Shown here piece after piece: positions 21,100 to 34,272 of a stretch of 64,000 nt of DNA. The first letter of the stretch is position 1. Each line of letters begins with the position of its first letter. The notes beneath the pieces were generated by a model, which was not told the origin of the DNA, searched no databases, and saw only the letters and a list, made by a program, of their open reading frames with translations. Both the position numbers and the translations under genes were made by a program. The stretch comes from Symsagittifera roscoffensis (lineage: Eukaryota > Xenacoelomorpha > Acoela > Convolutidae): contig NC_087066.1 of assembly GCF_963678635.1 (NCBI RefSeq), forward strand, positions 11,392,517 to 11,456,516, read 5' to 3'.

Positions 21100-23755
21100 C
21101 CCGAATCTAATATCAAGTGTTTAATTGAAAGAGCAAGTTGTAGGAAGCCTCCGTGCATCAAAGGCTACGCCCTAAAGTTTGCATGACTTCTTAGAAAATT
21201 AGCAAATCCTCAAAAAATTTTACTCTGTTTTATTAGAGAAGCGACTAAGATTTTGAATGAAGCCCGATTTTTGAAGTTTTGAAACAACCTACCTTATCAT
21301 GAATCAGTACAGCAAAGTCAAAAATTATCAATCATGTACTTCCAGCTTTAGCTGGGCTTCTAGATCAAATATCTTGCCTGATATGTTCGACTATAGAGTT
21401 TCTGATGGATAAAAACAGGTTTTATAAAAAAATGCTTGGGATAGAGTTTTTCTGAAACGCTTTTAAAAAACTTTTCACTTTTTGCGAAAACAGATTTTTT
21501 CTCCAAAAATACTCAGCCGCTTTTCAAAAATAGGGTATCAATGGAAAGATATCATGATCTTTTGTGTGCCTGCATAATCCTCTGGTCTCTTTTTTATACT
21601 TTACCTCACTGTCTATAGCCTTCAAAAAATTGTGTGAAGGGAAAATTTTACCAATTGTTTGCACTTTTTTTCGTTTTGTGGCACGAACAAAACTTTTAGA
21701 CAAAATCAAATCTTTTTCGAGCAAGCGGTTAAATTTTTCTCACCCAAAAAATTTTGGCCTTTGGACTTTTATTCGCTTGTATTTTTAATGAGTTCTTTGA
21801 ACTTTTATTCGTTTCTCGGTGATTTTGTTACTTTTCTTGATAAATATCTTGTCCTTTTCTCAGATTATAGGTTCAATAAAAAAGTGGTAGGATTCTTTGT
21901 TGCATAAACCGGCACGCCTTTTTGCAGAAAAATTTTACACCTTTCCGAAAAGTCAAAGTTGTTTTTTTTCTGGATCTTTCTCAAAAACGACTTTACTAAA
22001 ATTCGATGCTTGGCGTTCAATTGAAGGAACAGGTTGCGAGTTTTTTTTCCGCAAAAACGCCAACGCCCTAGTTTTTGTAATAAAAATGCTACGTCCTTGA
22101 CGAAAGTGATTTTTTTGATGTTTCCCCGTTTTTGCACTTTTTGCACATTTTTTAAATCTTCTGGAAAACTATGTTGCCAAATGTGAGATTTTGAGTTCAA
22201 CCGGAAAAAAAGCTATGGGAACCTTCCTGCTCCGCAGCTACGGTTTCGATCGAAAGAAAATTTTGGGAAATCTTTGATCACATTTTGGAAGTTTTTTTCC
22301 TCAAACATTTCCCGCCAATTATGATGTTAATGTTTCAATTGAGTGAACCTGGTGCTTAAATTTTTCTGCCTAAACGGTTGCATCCTTTTGTTTGTAGAAA
22401 ATCCGGTATGACCTTAAGAAAAGTCCAATTTTCAGAGTTTTCCTGGTTGCAATTCTACTTTTCTTGAGATCTTCATTGTCAATTTCTATATTGAGTTAAA
22501 ATGATAAAAGCTGTATTAAACATCTCCTGAACGTAAACGGCCATTTCATTATTTTTTTAGAGAAACCCAATTAGGTTTTGTGTAAAATCTAATTTTCGAA
22601 ATTTGAAATTAACGCAATTCATCTCACGTCAGTACAAATATCAAAAAAATCACATATGAATAAAAAAAATATTGATCAAGTACCCCTAGTTTTATCGGGG
22701 CCCTTAATTCAATTGATGACAATGCAAAAATTTGATCAATACTGGATTCTAAATTAATTTTCATTTTTTCTTCATTTATTTCCATTTTTTCTTCATTTTT
22801 TTAAAACGTTATATCTTGATCGCTTTTTTTTTCTCACATAGCCAATAGAAAAGCTAAAATATTGCGTATGTATTCATAATAAAAAGTATTACATCAAATT
22901 AAATTGTAATAATTGATAAATAAATTTTATTTTGTCATTGAATCCAATTTTTTACTACCCGCGTCGGTTCTTGATTGATTTTCAAACTTACTAAATCGCG
23001 CAGATAATATTTTTTTTGTTTTTACACTTTCATTTTTTGGCAGATCGAGATTCAGTCGCAATAGTTTTTATATCGACTAAATGATTTTTGTAGATCTGCT
23101 TTCACTCAGTAAAAAAACTGATAAGGTTTTCATTGATGGACTTCGGCATAATGTTGGATAGTGTTTTCGGCACTAATAGTAGGTCAAATAAATCATTTCT
23201 GGCATGTTTCTGGTCTCAATCACATAAAACCTGTAACACTCCGAATGAGACGCAAAAAAAGGTTTTGATCCCAGATTTTTTCAATCAATTACCCGGGACG
23301 AGATTTGTGACTAATTTGCCAATGCTTACCTGCAGACAGAATTTGGAAATATTGAAAATTGGTCGCGAAAAGCTGGAAATTAGTTGTGAAAATTAGTTGC
23401 AAAAATGATCTCAAACAAGAATTGGAGGAGCAATAATTGACGGTAAGATTTATTTGCTTTTGAGGTTTTGATACCACAATGAGTACACATTTAAAATCTA
23501 AAATTGAGAAAAAAAACTATATAGCAACATAAAAATAACACAGCAAGCTTTAAATTTCAAAAAATATATGAAAAATGAAACAAGAAGTTTCATTTTATGT
23601 CATTGTTTGTTTTACAAAATCATGACTAGCTGAATTGTATTGGTATGAACTTCAATGACATGCAATTTTGACCTGCTTAAGTTGCACATAAAAGTTGAAA
23701 CTCAACTGAATACAGAAGTTTTGCAAATACTTTTCGATAGAAGAAAGTATCTTTT
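21100..23755. other. AT-rich non-coding sequence
   Basis: Only short frames (under 115 codons) on both strands, with overlapping frames on opposite strands and no recognisable domain. No RNA gene seen. Confidence 0.5.
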
Positions 23756-23759
23756 TGAT

Positions 23760-24330
23760 AGTCTAAATTCGAGTAAGTAAAGCGAGCGAGCAGGTTTACA
23801 ATGGGTTATTTTAACAGCTTAAAAGCTTCAATAGCTTAATTTGGGCCGTAAAAAAATTACTCGAGTAAATTTAATTTTTTTTGAGTTTTTAGCGTTTTTT
23901 CAGAATCAAAACTATCAAAAATTCAAAACACTACTGAAAATTTTTTGAGACTAAACTGTTGACTGGATAGGCGCAGGTCTTTGGAATCCAGAGACAAGTC
24001 TCAAAGCCTGTTAAAGTTTTGAAAGAATACGAAAGAACAGAGAAAGATTAAAGAGAACGTCCTTGTTGCGTAATCCGCTTACAATTCACAAAATACAAAA
24101 TTTTGGCCTCGTTTTGTTTTTCTAGCTTTTCATCCACGGAAAATTAGGCACCACAAAAAATCATCGAAATGGGTCAATTGATATATCATATTAAAGCCCG
24201 GTCAGTCGTGAGTCGAAGGACATTTAGTGTTGAGAAAGGCTTGATTGAATTTTTAGATTTTTGATTTAATTTCGTGCGATTAAGGTGAACAAGCAGGCTT
24301 ATTTTGGTTTTCATCCAAAAGCATTTACAA
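23760..24330 (+). repeat. dispersed repeat copies with a MITE inserted
   Basis: 23,770-23,920 (AGTAAAGCGAGCGAGCAGG..TTACAATGG) and 24,165-24,320 (GGTCAATTGATATATCATATTAAAGCC..GTCAGTCGTGAGTC..GGTGAACAAGCAGGCTTA) match blocks of the dispersed family seen at 41,240-41,700 and 54,690-55,200. Between them lies a copy of the 37-kb MITE. Confidence 0.5.
23965..24117 (-). mobile_element. diverged copy of the MITE at 37.0-37.2 kb
   Basis: In inverse orientation it shares GGATAGGCGCA.., AGAGACAAGTCT.., AAAGAGAACGTCC, GTAATCCGCTTACAATTCACAAAAT and a terminal TTTTGGCCTCGT with the element at 37,002-37,204. The terminal inverted repeat is degraded here. Confidence 0.6.
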
Positions 24331-26387
24331 ACACCAAAATTCGAAGTTTAAATATGCCGATTTTTTAATAAAACGATTGGAACATTTACTTTGTTTCAAA
24401 TCATTTTGGATTAGTTTTTGAGTTAGACTCGTTAATTTTTATTCTCTAGATGTTAACAGTGAACTGGAAGTTCCACATAATATAATTGTCCCAAACTAGT
24501 CAAAATTTGTTCTTTTCAAGCTCCAAAATTTTACAAAAATCTTCACTGTTGAAGTTACCTTTTAAAACTTCAGCTTCCTGTTAAATATTGTATAGCTTAT
24601 TAACTTTTTTTCGCCCGGCATGCTCGCTTTAATTGCACTGATACTTTGTCGATTCTATCAGACTTATGCTTAACTAATTTCACCTTTGTTTTTTAATATT
24701 TTTTCACAAATCAATGCTTCCTAATATTTACAATATTTGGCGGACAACTTTTCCTGGAATGCCCGGTAGCGCACGAACCTCCTTCATTTGCAAAGTTCCG
24801 GCAGCGAAAATCTGGAAAAACATAACAACAACTACCCGTGTTTTACAAAGGTGTCGGCAACGAATATGTCTTTTATGTGGGTGGTTCGTTTACTTCACTG
24901 TTGTGATCGGGGTCATTCAAGTGTGACAATACTGCAGAGGGAAATTAATGTCACACATCAAAAGGGGAAACTCAGAAATGTTGTATTTTCAGAAAAGGGG
25001 AAACTCAAGTCTATTTTTAGGTGGGCATTATCAGTTAGGTCGAGCCGTCAGCTGATTGACTTTATGGTTACACTTGCTGTATTATCTCGCATAAGAACCA
25101 TTGTCTGAAACCTTAAAACAAACAAAAGTTGCTTCAAATTTGCCCTGTGCAATACGTCTAAAATTTATAAAGCCAAAGTTAAATTATTACCTATCCATTT
25201 GCTGACGGTAAGATTTATTCCTACAATCATTTTTCAGAAGATACTTTTTAAATAGCACAAACTAGGTTGTTTAAATGGTCCTCGCTGGCTTTGTTTTTTT
25301 TTGTACCATACGGTTCTCGTTTGCCTCAAGATAACTTTATGTGTCTTCAGCCTGTTCAGTTTATTTCGTTGGATTTTAAAATTTGGATCCACTTATTGTC
25401 AAAAAAGTGAATATTTCTGTATATCTGAAAAACTGAGTTTTTTATTACTCACTGATTTTCCAAAAATTTCCTCAATCGACCAGAACATTCAATTTTATGG
25501 AAATTTAGAATTGTGTTTTGTAATCAATCAGCAAGCCAATTCCAAAAAACTTCAGAGGTTAAAGAGCCCTCTGCGCTGGCCTCGCGCTGCAAAAGAAGAC
25601 CAGTGGTTTTGGTTACTGTTTTCTTTGGCTGCTTTTTCAAAAACCACCTTTTTGATATTTCACAACATGAAATTTGAATTCATTCGTTGGATATTTCAAA
25701 ATTTTTTGATCCGCATTGATCAAAATTTGAAATTAAAAAAAATATATGTTTCTAACTCTATTTTTATGTTTTTACGCTAGACTTGCTTGAAAAAAAAAAG
25801 AGATGAGAGCTACTTAATATTTCAAAACCTGATCTGCATTGATCAATTTTGAAGTTATATTTAATCAACCTGTTTTGAACTCTGCTAGACTTGCATGTAG
25901 ATAAACAAACATATAATCTATTCCATCCAATTCAGAAATTTTCAAAATTCAATTCAAGCTAGCTATAATTGGTTCAAAAATTTTCTACTAAGTGTGAAAC
26001 GTATCATTTTGTACGTAAAATTGCGTGTGAAATAATGTCAGTTCTATCGCATTTATGCCAAATATTTTTCACCCTTATTTTTAGCTTTTTTCCGCAAAAT
26101 GATTCATTTCAAAATTTCTACATGTTTTTCATTGCTGCCGCATACTTCAGCTTTGGCCACGCTGGCTATAGTTAGCTTTTTTTTTGCTTCGTCAGTTTAC
26201 TGAAAAACCCAATAATTTTATAAGGCTGTTTTTTGCAGGTATTTGAAATTTTGTCGATATATACCTGAACCCCATGTACAATGCGTCCGCAGCTATATGT
26301 AATGCATACCATACAGCACGACTTGTTGTACGTTGGGTAAAAAATAATGTTGAAAAATATTCGTCAAAGTTGAGATTTTGTCTCCAA
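24331..26387. other. AT-rich non-coding sequence with one longer orphan frame
   Basis: No gene recognised. The frame at 25,301-25,780 is listed separately. A slightly GC-richer patch at 24,740-25,100 has two overlapping plus-strand frames but no domain. Confidence 0.45.
25301..25780 (+). CDS. orphan open frame of 159 codons, doubtful
   Basis: This is the longest frame in the 17-42 kb stretch. It has no recognisable domain. The middle part (LKSPLRWPRAAKEDQW) is more GC-rich and faintly recalls the WP-motif segments near reverse transcriptases of non-LTR elements; the rest is Phe/Leu/Ile-rich as expected of AT-rich DNA. No splice context or neighbour supports it. Most likely a chance frame or a transposon relic. 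Confidence 0.15.
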   Translation: MYHTVLVCLKITLCVFSLFSLFRWILKFGSTYCQKSEYFCISEKLSFLLLTDFPKISSIDQNIQFYGNLELCFVINQQANSKKLQRLKSPLRWPRAAKEDQWFWLLFSLAAFSKTTFLIFHNMKFEFIRWIFQNFLIRIDQNLKLKKIYVSNSIFMFLR

Positions 26388-26426
26388 AATAGTTTCAAAC
26401 CGCTAATAGAGCGGTTTGAAACTATT
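26388..26426. repeat. perfect 17-bp inverted repeat with 5-nt loop
   Basis: Arms 26,388-26,404 (AATAGTTTCAAACCGCT) and 26,410-26,426 are exact reverse complements around AATAG. No terminator role is expected in an animal; it may be a relic of a foldback element or a structured RNA. Confidence 0.8.
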
Positions 26427-26429
26427 AGT

Positions 26430-28255
26430 AGATTCATTGAAAAATAATTAAAGATTTCGTTTCGCAAATTTTTTGTTTGAAATAGATACATTATAACCAT
26501 TATCTAGAATATTTTAAATACATAAGTTTGATAAAAAAAGTTTTCCAAAATTGATTTTAACTTGTTATTGAAATATAGAAACACATTCAAAACAAATTTT
26601 GCGAATTTTTCTTGATTTTTGGACAAACATTACTATTTTAGATCTTTTTTCATTGGAGAAATGTATAATAGCAAAAATTTCCTAAGTATCTTAGAAAAGT
26701 TCTAAGATACAGGAGTTTTTCACAGATTTCTTTATTTAGCAAAAAGTAATTAAAAAACGTCGAAAGGTTGTCGAAATTTTCATATTTTTTCTCTGATGCG
26801 AATATTGCGGGCTTATGGGAAACGATATGAGAGTTTGAGTATAGTTTTTATTTAGATAAGGATTAGAATTTGATTTGTTTTGGTTTGACAATTTTTCATA
26901 ATTAATATAATGGTAACATTTATAAACAAAAAACTGAAAAAAAAAGTTTTTTCCTTTTTTAAAGATTTGTCTCCTGGCACGCTATGTTAATACAAAATGA
27001 TATTATTTGCTGGTTTTAATTTACAAATATAGCTGAACTGCCACCCTCAATTTATTTTGGAAGGATACAATTTGCAGCTCACACTTCACGCGTTAATTAT
27101 ATAACTGCAATACTTATATATATCAATGCAATTATACTTCAAAATTTTACAAAAGTTGGTCGCAGCTAGCTTACTGTTTAAAAAACCGAGTGCGAAACAT
27201 CACTACCAGAAGATATAAAAGAAGCGATTTAAAAATGGCATTTAAAAAATCTGAAGAAAAAACAGGAGGACAATTATTCCGCCGGCTTACTCAAATGTTA
27301 TAACAGTGGAATAATCACTGAGACTAAGTGATTTAAAACTTCTATTCTTTCAAAGTTGCAAAAAAGTGGCTTTGGAGCTCGACGCGGTTCTGAAGAAACA
27401 TTTCAGTAGTTTGAACTCCTGTGACTGAACACAATCGATTCATTTTCATCTTTCTTCGTCCTTGATTCTTCTAGCGCCCAAAAGAAGACATCAAAATTCA
27501 ACCCATATATACCCGAGTCGATAATTTTGCAAAAAAAACTTCCGTGAAAAGAAAGCGAGCCTGCCGAATTTTTAGTACTAATGTTACGCAAGTTATCATG
27601 GAAAAAATTCCCAATGGCGCTCAATTAGGAGCTCAATGTTTTGAAGATGGGGCTCATTCAGCTCCTTTTATGCAAAAACAGTTCTTATGGAGGGACTCGA
27701 TACTGCTCATTGAGTCCTCAAGATCTCTGCCACTGGTTTTTCCAGCGGGCGCTGAAGTACAAAAAAAACTCGACAAACAAAATTAATTGAAAAGATTAAA
27801 ATGTACCCTTGTCAATCAAGGAGGGTAGTCTTACAAGTTCCTGCAAAAATTTTGCACTTCGATTCAAAATACGATGCACCTTTTTAAAAATCACATAAAG
27901 AAATTTTCTAAAAGCTGAGAGAAATACAGAGAAAATGAAGTTTTTTGAAGTTGACCACTTTGTTTAATTTTGCTGTCTACGCTTGGCATGTTGATGGTCA
28001 TAACTTTTTCTAAATTTCATTCAACTGAAGCTAATTTGAACGAGTGTATGGGTTTATTGGAAGCAGAAAAATGTTTAATGAAATCTATAATGAGAGATGG
28101 CACCTATGTTTTCATGATGTGGGAACGCAATTTTTTGAAACCTCGTCAACCTTTTTTTCTTAGGTGGACCCAATTATTTTTCTTCGCTCTCCAAAAACAC
28201 TTTATAAGTAAATACTAAAAACACTAACACTAACTGTAAGACCGGCAATTTTTTT
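26430..28255. other. AT-rich non-coding sequence
   Basis: No gene, RNA gene or clear repeat seen. Short frames at 27,403-27,786 lie on both strands over each other and match nothing known to me. Confidence 0.45.
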
Positions 28256-28259
28256 AAAT

Positions 28260-28600
28260 CAGTCCTAATTGCCATTTTTTGACAGTTTTTGAATCCCTCT
28301 TTGTACTATTTTGAGATATCCATTTTTGGTGACGGACCCTTAAATTTTTCTAAAAACGCCAATATATACTTGCTTTGAGGGGGGAACGCGCGCCAAAAAA
28401 ACGCAATTTTTTTGTCAACATTTTTCAAAAAATGCCTAAAACGCCTTTTTTTGGCCTGTTTTTTTTTCAAAATTTTGCCTGCGGCGCAGAAAATTTGGTC
28501 AAAATGGGGTCTTTATAGTGATCTAGGAGAGTTCAGAAAATCAATTTAGTCGATATATTTCGCCCTTCCTCTCGAGAAAATCCTAGATCTACCCTTGGTC
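28260..28600 (+). repeat. dispersed G-rich element, copy 1
   Basis: Shares a ~230-bp core with the reverse complement of 32,190-32,400: TACTATTTTGAGATATCCATTTTTGG, GACGGACCC, a TTTTTTTGGCCTGTTTTTTTTTCAAAATTTTGCCTGCGGCGCAGAA block, and the right-end motif CTCGAGAAAATCCTAGAT. Partial relatives lie at 38,100-38,300, 42,085-42,330 and 57,890-57,985. Confidence 0.7.
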
Positions 28601-28633
28601 CCATTTGAATGACGGTAAGCAATGCAGCAAGGT

Positions 28634-29006
28634 GGAATCCCTCATAGGCGAAGGACCGATTGGGCGAAAATAAAAATTAGCCAATCAGATTTCAGTATTC
28701 TAAAATTTGGAAAGAAAACAGGAAAATCTCAAAGAAATTAAACATTTCTAGGAACTTAGTATTAATATTGGCCGAATATAAGAACGGCAGAAATATACAA
28801 CATTTTCAAATTGTGACTGACCGCCGGCGAATTGAAACAAATTGTATTTTGTTCAAGGTTTTTGTTATAAAAGAAGCTAAATATTGCTTCTTTTATTTCC
28901 TCTTAATTGAAAAACAATTGATTCATTTAATAATTGACTTTCGACTGTTTTTGTTTTTGTTCCTTCACCCATGAGTCCTTCGCCCATTCGGTCTTTTGCC
29001 CATGAG
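28634..29006. mobile_element. small element with inverted terminal blocks (GGGCGAAGGACCGA)
   Basis: Left block TCATAGGCGAAGGACCGATTGGGCGAA (about 28,640-28,666) is the near reverse complement of the right block TTCACCCATGAGTCCTTCGCCCATTCGGTCTTTTGCCCATGAG (28,964-29,006). Each block itself repeats the GGGCGAA(G/A)GAC motif. About 300 bp of AT-rich DNA lie between. Probably a non-autonomous DNA transposon; no target-site duplication could be fixed. Confidence 0.5.
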
Positions 29007-32000
29007 AATAGCCCCCATGCAGCAAATTATTGCCCGAGTGAAGAAACTTAAATGTATATCTAATCCTCAAAACTTTGGTCATCAGTTTAATTAGCTTCCG
29101 GTTTTTAAAAGAATTAAAGAGCATTTTGCTTCTAGTGTTAAACTTTTATGCATTCACTTTATTTTGGCGATATCTCGACGACTTTAATAAAAAAAAACAA
29201 ATCAATGTATTGTTTTGCACTTCGAAGAAAGTGACGGAATATTTGTTCTCATTGTGTGTTTTTCTTCAGACAAATCACAATTTGCAATTTACAAGTTTTG
29301 TAACCACTTTTTGACACCATTTACCTATAAACTGATTAGTGGTCACAAGTGTAAACTTGAACAAAAAAAAGAAAAAGATAGTTGACCTGAAAATCAAACC
29401 TCGTGTAAGAAGATGTTATTTATTGAGTGTAGCCATTTGTAGCAGCCACAGAGGCAACAGCATGATGTTTTATAACCTTGACATTGAATGAAAATTGTTA
29501 GGACAATTAAAAAGCCTTATTTCATCTTGCGCGCTGTTTTTGCAATCAATGAAATCGCAGTTAAAGTGCAAAAAATGGAAAACAAAAGCCACCTGTTTTT
29601 AAATTTTGAGTGGAGTGTTTAATTGGCGCAGCGGAATAGGTCTGGTAGCGTAAATTGTAAATTATTATCGTATCGAGGGGTGTTTGGCTATTAAATAGAC
29701 GGAAACACAGCAGACTCATTTCAGAAAGGGTTTTAAGCAGTAGCAGAAATAACAAAATAACAAATTAATTTTTGATGGTCGACATTGGTATATATTCTTC
29801 CTAGTTTGAGGGTGAAACCGCGTTGAAAGCTCCGAAAATCCTTTGAACTTTGACCTGACGGGAGCATAATCAGGGCAAAAAAGACCGATTGCAATTCAAC
29901 CTTGTGTTATTTGAAACAAAATGTGGTCTTTAACTTTGGCACGTGCCGCTTTACTTAAACTTAGTGACAGTTTTTCCCTCAAAAGTTTCGGTATAATCTT
30001 TCTTATACCAACTCGTGAATTATAAACGACAGTGCTATTTACAAAGGTTGCTCAACATATTTAAGCTGACGAACTTCCTGTTTTTTTTTTCTGAAGGTAT
30101 AAAATCGTCTGTCTATTTTTCGACTTAGCGTCCTTAATTCCGTTCAACATTTCAGCGACCGCTGTTCAGGTAGTCAAGGGAGGGAAACACGTTTATCTAA
30201 TTGAACTGTAAATGCACTTGGTGTACCTCCATCCCAGCCAACACCACTCTCAGATTTCCTCCATTACTCCTTTTCATTCTTCGAATCAGTTTGTCTCATT
30301 TGAAATCAATTATGTAGTCCCTAAAAGGTCAGTAGTACACTATCTATAGTACATCATGATTTGTTAATCAGCATTAGTAGCAAATGATTTCAAAAAATAC
30401 GTTTTTTTGAATATTTTTCATTTATAAGTTCCTATACAACCCCTAAATGAGTATATTTTTCTGTTCGATTTTTGGAAATAGTGCGGAAAAGAAGAGGGTG
30501 GAGTTTTTGTTGACCTTGTAACCTGGCTGAAATTGCAGCATTGAATTAACATCTACTAAATTGTAAAAATAATGAAATAAACGACAAATTGAAACACGTT
30601 TCGACTCCTATTTTTGATTATAAAACTACAAAAAAGCAAGATGAAAGAACCCGTTATGAGAAAACTATGCTCCATTTTAGCTTTTCCCACATGTGATCAG
30701 TCTTTCAGTCTGCATTTTTTGAAAGAAAATTGTGTTTTAATGCGTAATTTAGTAATAAAAACGTGCTATTTTATGACAATTTAGGGGGGAGGTGGTGGGG
30801 GCTACGGATAAGACTACATTTTTTTATTTTCAATTTTTGGTATTCCAGTGCTATACGCCAAGAAAATATACTTTTTTTTATTTTCAAATCTGGGTCAAAT
30901 ATGATTTGTTCAAATTTATTCCAGAGACTTAAAACTTTGATTTCTTTTTCAACGTCTATTAGAAAATTCAGTCATTTTTGGCCGCATAGCAAAAACGAGC
31001 CTTATATGATTTTCTGATACTTTCCTTTTTATTTATACGTATTAAGGTAATCAAACTGTATCAAACAGTATCGAGTACTTTTTAATTAAAACCTTGCTGT
31101 TTTAGGCCTAGCTGCAAACAAATCCTTTTAAGAGAATCGTTTAATCTTGAAAAAAAGCACCCGCAAACTTTACTAAATTTTGTTAACTAGACCATAACTT
31201 ATCAAGCTTTTTGAGCACCAGTTACTCATGACGCTATTGTGGTTTTTTAATTTCTATTACAAATTGATGAGCAAGTCGAATAAAATATTAGGATAAACTG
31301 TCTTAAAAGATATGAATATACTTTTGCGACTGATATACGAATATTTATATTTATAAAAAAAATATGTAAACACTCCGGGTTGAACAAAAAAGCTTATCTT
31401 ACAATTTCGTACAATTCCACGTAACTATACAAAAACTCAACACGTTAAGCACTTTCTCATAAAAGGAAATTGCATGACAACCATTTTTCAATATATCAAA
31501 CTGTATGAGCACTTCTTTCCATAAAAGAATCATTTGGCTTTTGCTTCGATTTGTGTTTTTTTCCCAAAAAACACATTGAACAAGTTTTCTCATTTGCATG
31601 AAATTCCATGACTATTTGGCGCGAATTGCACAGAAGAACTGCGTTTGAAGATTTTCCAAGAGAGTTGATGAAATAAACTTCACTGAGAGTTATAACTAGA
31701 AGCGGTAACCTTTTGTGTATGGCTAGAAAACGAGGTTAAAAATTAGGGCGTATTTTTCGACAGATTAAAATTGTCTGATTGTATGAAAATATGAAAATTT
31801 AGCAAAAAAAATTTGCGCACAAACTTCAGCGTAGACTACGTTATCGGCCCAAAATAAAAAATATTTTTTTTTGCATCATACTTTTTTTGGGAAATTGTTT
31901 GTTTGCGCAAAAAATTGATTTTGCAAAAAAAAAATACTAAAATTTAGGATTTGAAATATATAAAAATTTTTTCTAGCAATGCAAGAAAAAACCTTATGAT

Positions 32001-32039
32001 CCAATTTTCATACTAAAAATTGTATGATAAAAATTTTTC
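29007..32039. other. AT-rich non-coding sequence
   Basis: No gene recognised. A GC-richer patch at 30,150-30,300 has no convincing frame. 31,374-31,600 begins with CCGGGTTGA and may be a diverged relative of the CCCGGGTTGACC elements at 36 and 41.7 kb. Confidence 0.45.
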
Positions 32040-32480
32040 TGTACACAAAATCAAGGAAGGATCACGGATTTTTTCGAGGGGGGGGGGGGGCGATTTTTCA
32101 AATAAAACTCCAAAATTTTTGTCAACATTTTTTAGGTTGACAAAATTGATTGTATGAACTCGCTCAAATCACTAGAAAGGCCATATTTGTCCACATGTTC
32201 TGCGCCGCAGGCAAAAATTTGAAAAAAAAACAGGCCAAAAAAAAGCGTTTTGAGACACTTTTTGGAAAAGGTTGACCAAAAAATCACGTAATTTCGCGCG
32301 AGCTCTCCCCTCAAAATTTGTAAATATTAGTGCCAAAAGCGCATTTAGAAAATTTTTAGGGTCTGTCAACCAAAAATGAATATCTGAAAACAGTAAAAAA
32401 AAAAAGGGGGTAATCCTACGGGTGAGCAGGGGATCGAATCCCTGAGGGGAAGGGAGCGTCCCCTCTTCCCTCCCACATAA
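32040..32480 (-). repeat. dispersed G-rich element, copy 2 (inverted)
   Basis: Reverse-oriented relative of 28,260-28,600, including TTCTGCGCCGCAGGCAAAAATTTG and the CCCTAAAAATTTTC block. It carries a run of 13 G (32,078-32,090) after TTTTTTCGA, and at its other end a GC-rich stretch GGGATTCGATCCCC-type (on the minus strand) next to GAGGGGACGCTCCC. Confidence 0.7.
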
Positions 32481-34272
32481 ATCGGCTACTGCACTATGTG
32501 TATGCAAATGCATGATAAGCAATTTTAATGCATGATTTTGTAAGATATGCCTTGTCTGTGCATAGAGGTCAATACATGATATTTGGTGACAAAGACATTA
32601 GTTTCAGAGGGAAAAAATACAAGCACGCGAGCAGAAAAAAATCTACTTGGTCAAAATAAAATTAACTTGCAACTGTAACTCAAACAATTCTCGCACAGCA
32701 AGGGCGCTAATTTATCTCATTATTTAATTTTCTTAGAAGATTAGCGAGGGGATACGACGTTACTTAATAGTTCATCAAACAATAGGATAAATGTTGCTTT
32801 TGAAAAATTCTGCTCCATGTGCACTCCCCACATATTTTAATTCCTTGCTGTGTCTTTTTGGTTTTGTGGGCTTTCTTTTCTACTCTTAGATTTTTTGAAC
32901 GAAGAATTTTCAGATGAAAATTTAGTAGTGACTTTGATATCATATAAACTGCCTACAGAAAATTAAAACTAATGAAACATATTTGGGAAGAACACTGAAC
33001 AAAACTTGTAAATCAATGATATCAATGGCTCATGTTTTATTATGAAAAAAGTCCTAGGGAAATATAACGCTAGCCGAGCATGTTTTGTAGCTAATAAAAA
33101 ATAGCACATGTTTTCTCAGTTGCGAAAATTTGGAAGGAGCAATATCTGATGGCGAATAGTACATAAACTAGAGTGTTCATGAAAAAGCCAGTTTCCATCG
33201 AAAAATCTGAGCGTGACAATATTTGATGGTTTATAAACAAACCTAAGCATAAGCCAGCCAAAGTATCAACAAACCAAAAAACATGAGTGTTATATAATAG
33301 CTATATGCAACATTTATGTAACAGTTACGAAAGTTATGCAACTTTCATTCATTTGATGTAACTTTTCGTCTGGTTTATATAAACTGCACATTTTTGGTTA
33401 ATTTATACTTCGGCTAAATTTTTTTACCTCCAATAAACATTTATCTCTTTACTTGCAAAATTTTTACATATAACGTAGAAATCAAACCGGACAGTTTTGT
33501 TGCTGTGTCTGTATTTGGGGTTGATTAGCATTGGTTTCTTTCTTTATTTTGGTTTAGCGGTTTGATTACAGTGCGGGATCTTCACAATTTGTAATTAAAA
33601 TTATATGCTTAGTACTGCTTACGGGAAAAATATTTTTTGAAAAAAAAAGACGAGTTGAACAAAATACGCTCCTATGAAAAAAGGTAGTAAAAATAAAGCA
33701 TTTCAAATTTTTTTTAAGTAATCTAGATAGGAATTTTGAAGCCAATAGACTTTCTTGTTCGACTAAAAAATGTTTTGGAAACGTTTTTTTTTGTTGTAGG
33801 ATATTTTCAAATTTTTGTTTTAAACCATATCTGGTTCATTTGAAATTAATATTGTTCTTTTCAATGAGACTGTATATTTTGTTTTCTAGGTATCATGTCT
33901 ATCATTTTTTGTCCTATAGCCGCTTTCCTTCTTGAGTTTGCCAGATTGGTTGATCTGGAATGTCAGCACATGATGTTGGCTCTTTGTCTTCGTTTTGCAA
34001 GAATAGTTGGCGTGAATTTAGACAATTTTTATTGATTTTCCTACTTTACTTTGCCAGATTGGCTCATATGAAATGACGACAGTTAATCTTTGTTTTTTGT
34101 GGTTGTTCATCTAAAATGGATAGCGAGAAAAATTTATTAAGGAAGTTGACTTTCTCCTTTCTTTTGCAAGAATGGTTGATAAGGAATGTCGACATGTGAT
34201 ATTGGGTTTCTTTCTATGTTTTGAAAGAGCGGATGAAATGCATTGCCAACATTTGTGCGTTGAACATGTCAC
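32481..34272. other. AT-rich non-coding sequence
   Basis: No gene, RNA gene or repeat that I can support. Confidence 0.5.

Noticed and set aside
24714-25108. Two overlapping plus-strand frames as a gene
   Set aside because: No recognisable domain, no splice context and similar length expected by chance.
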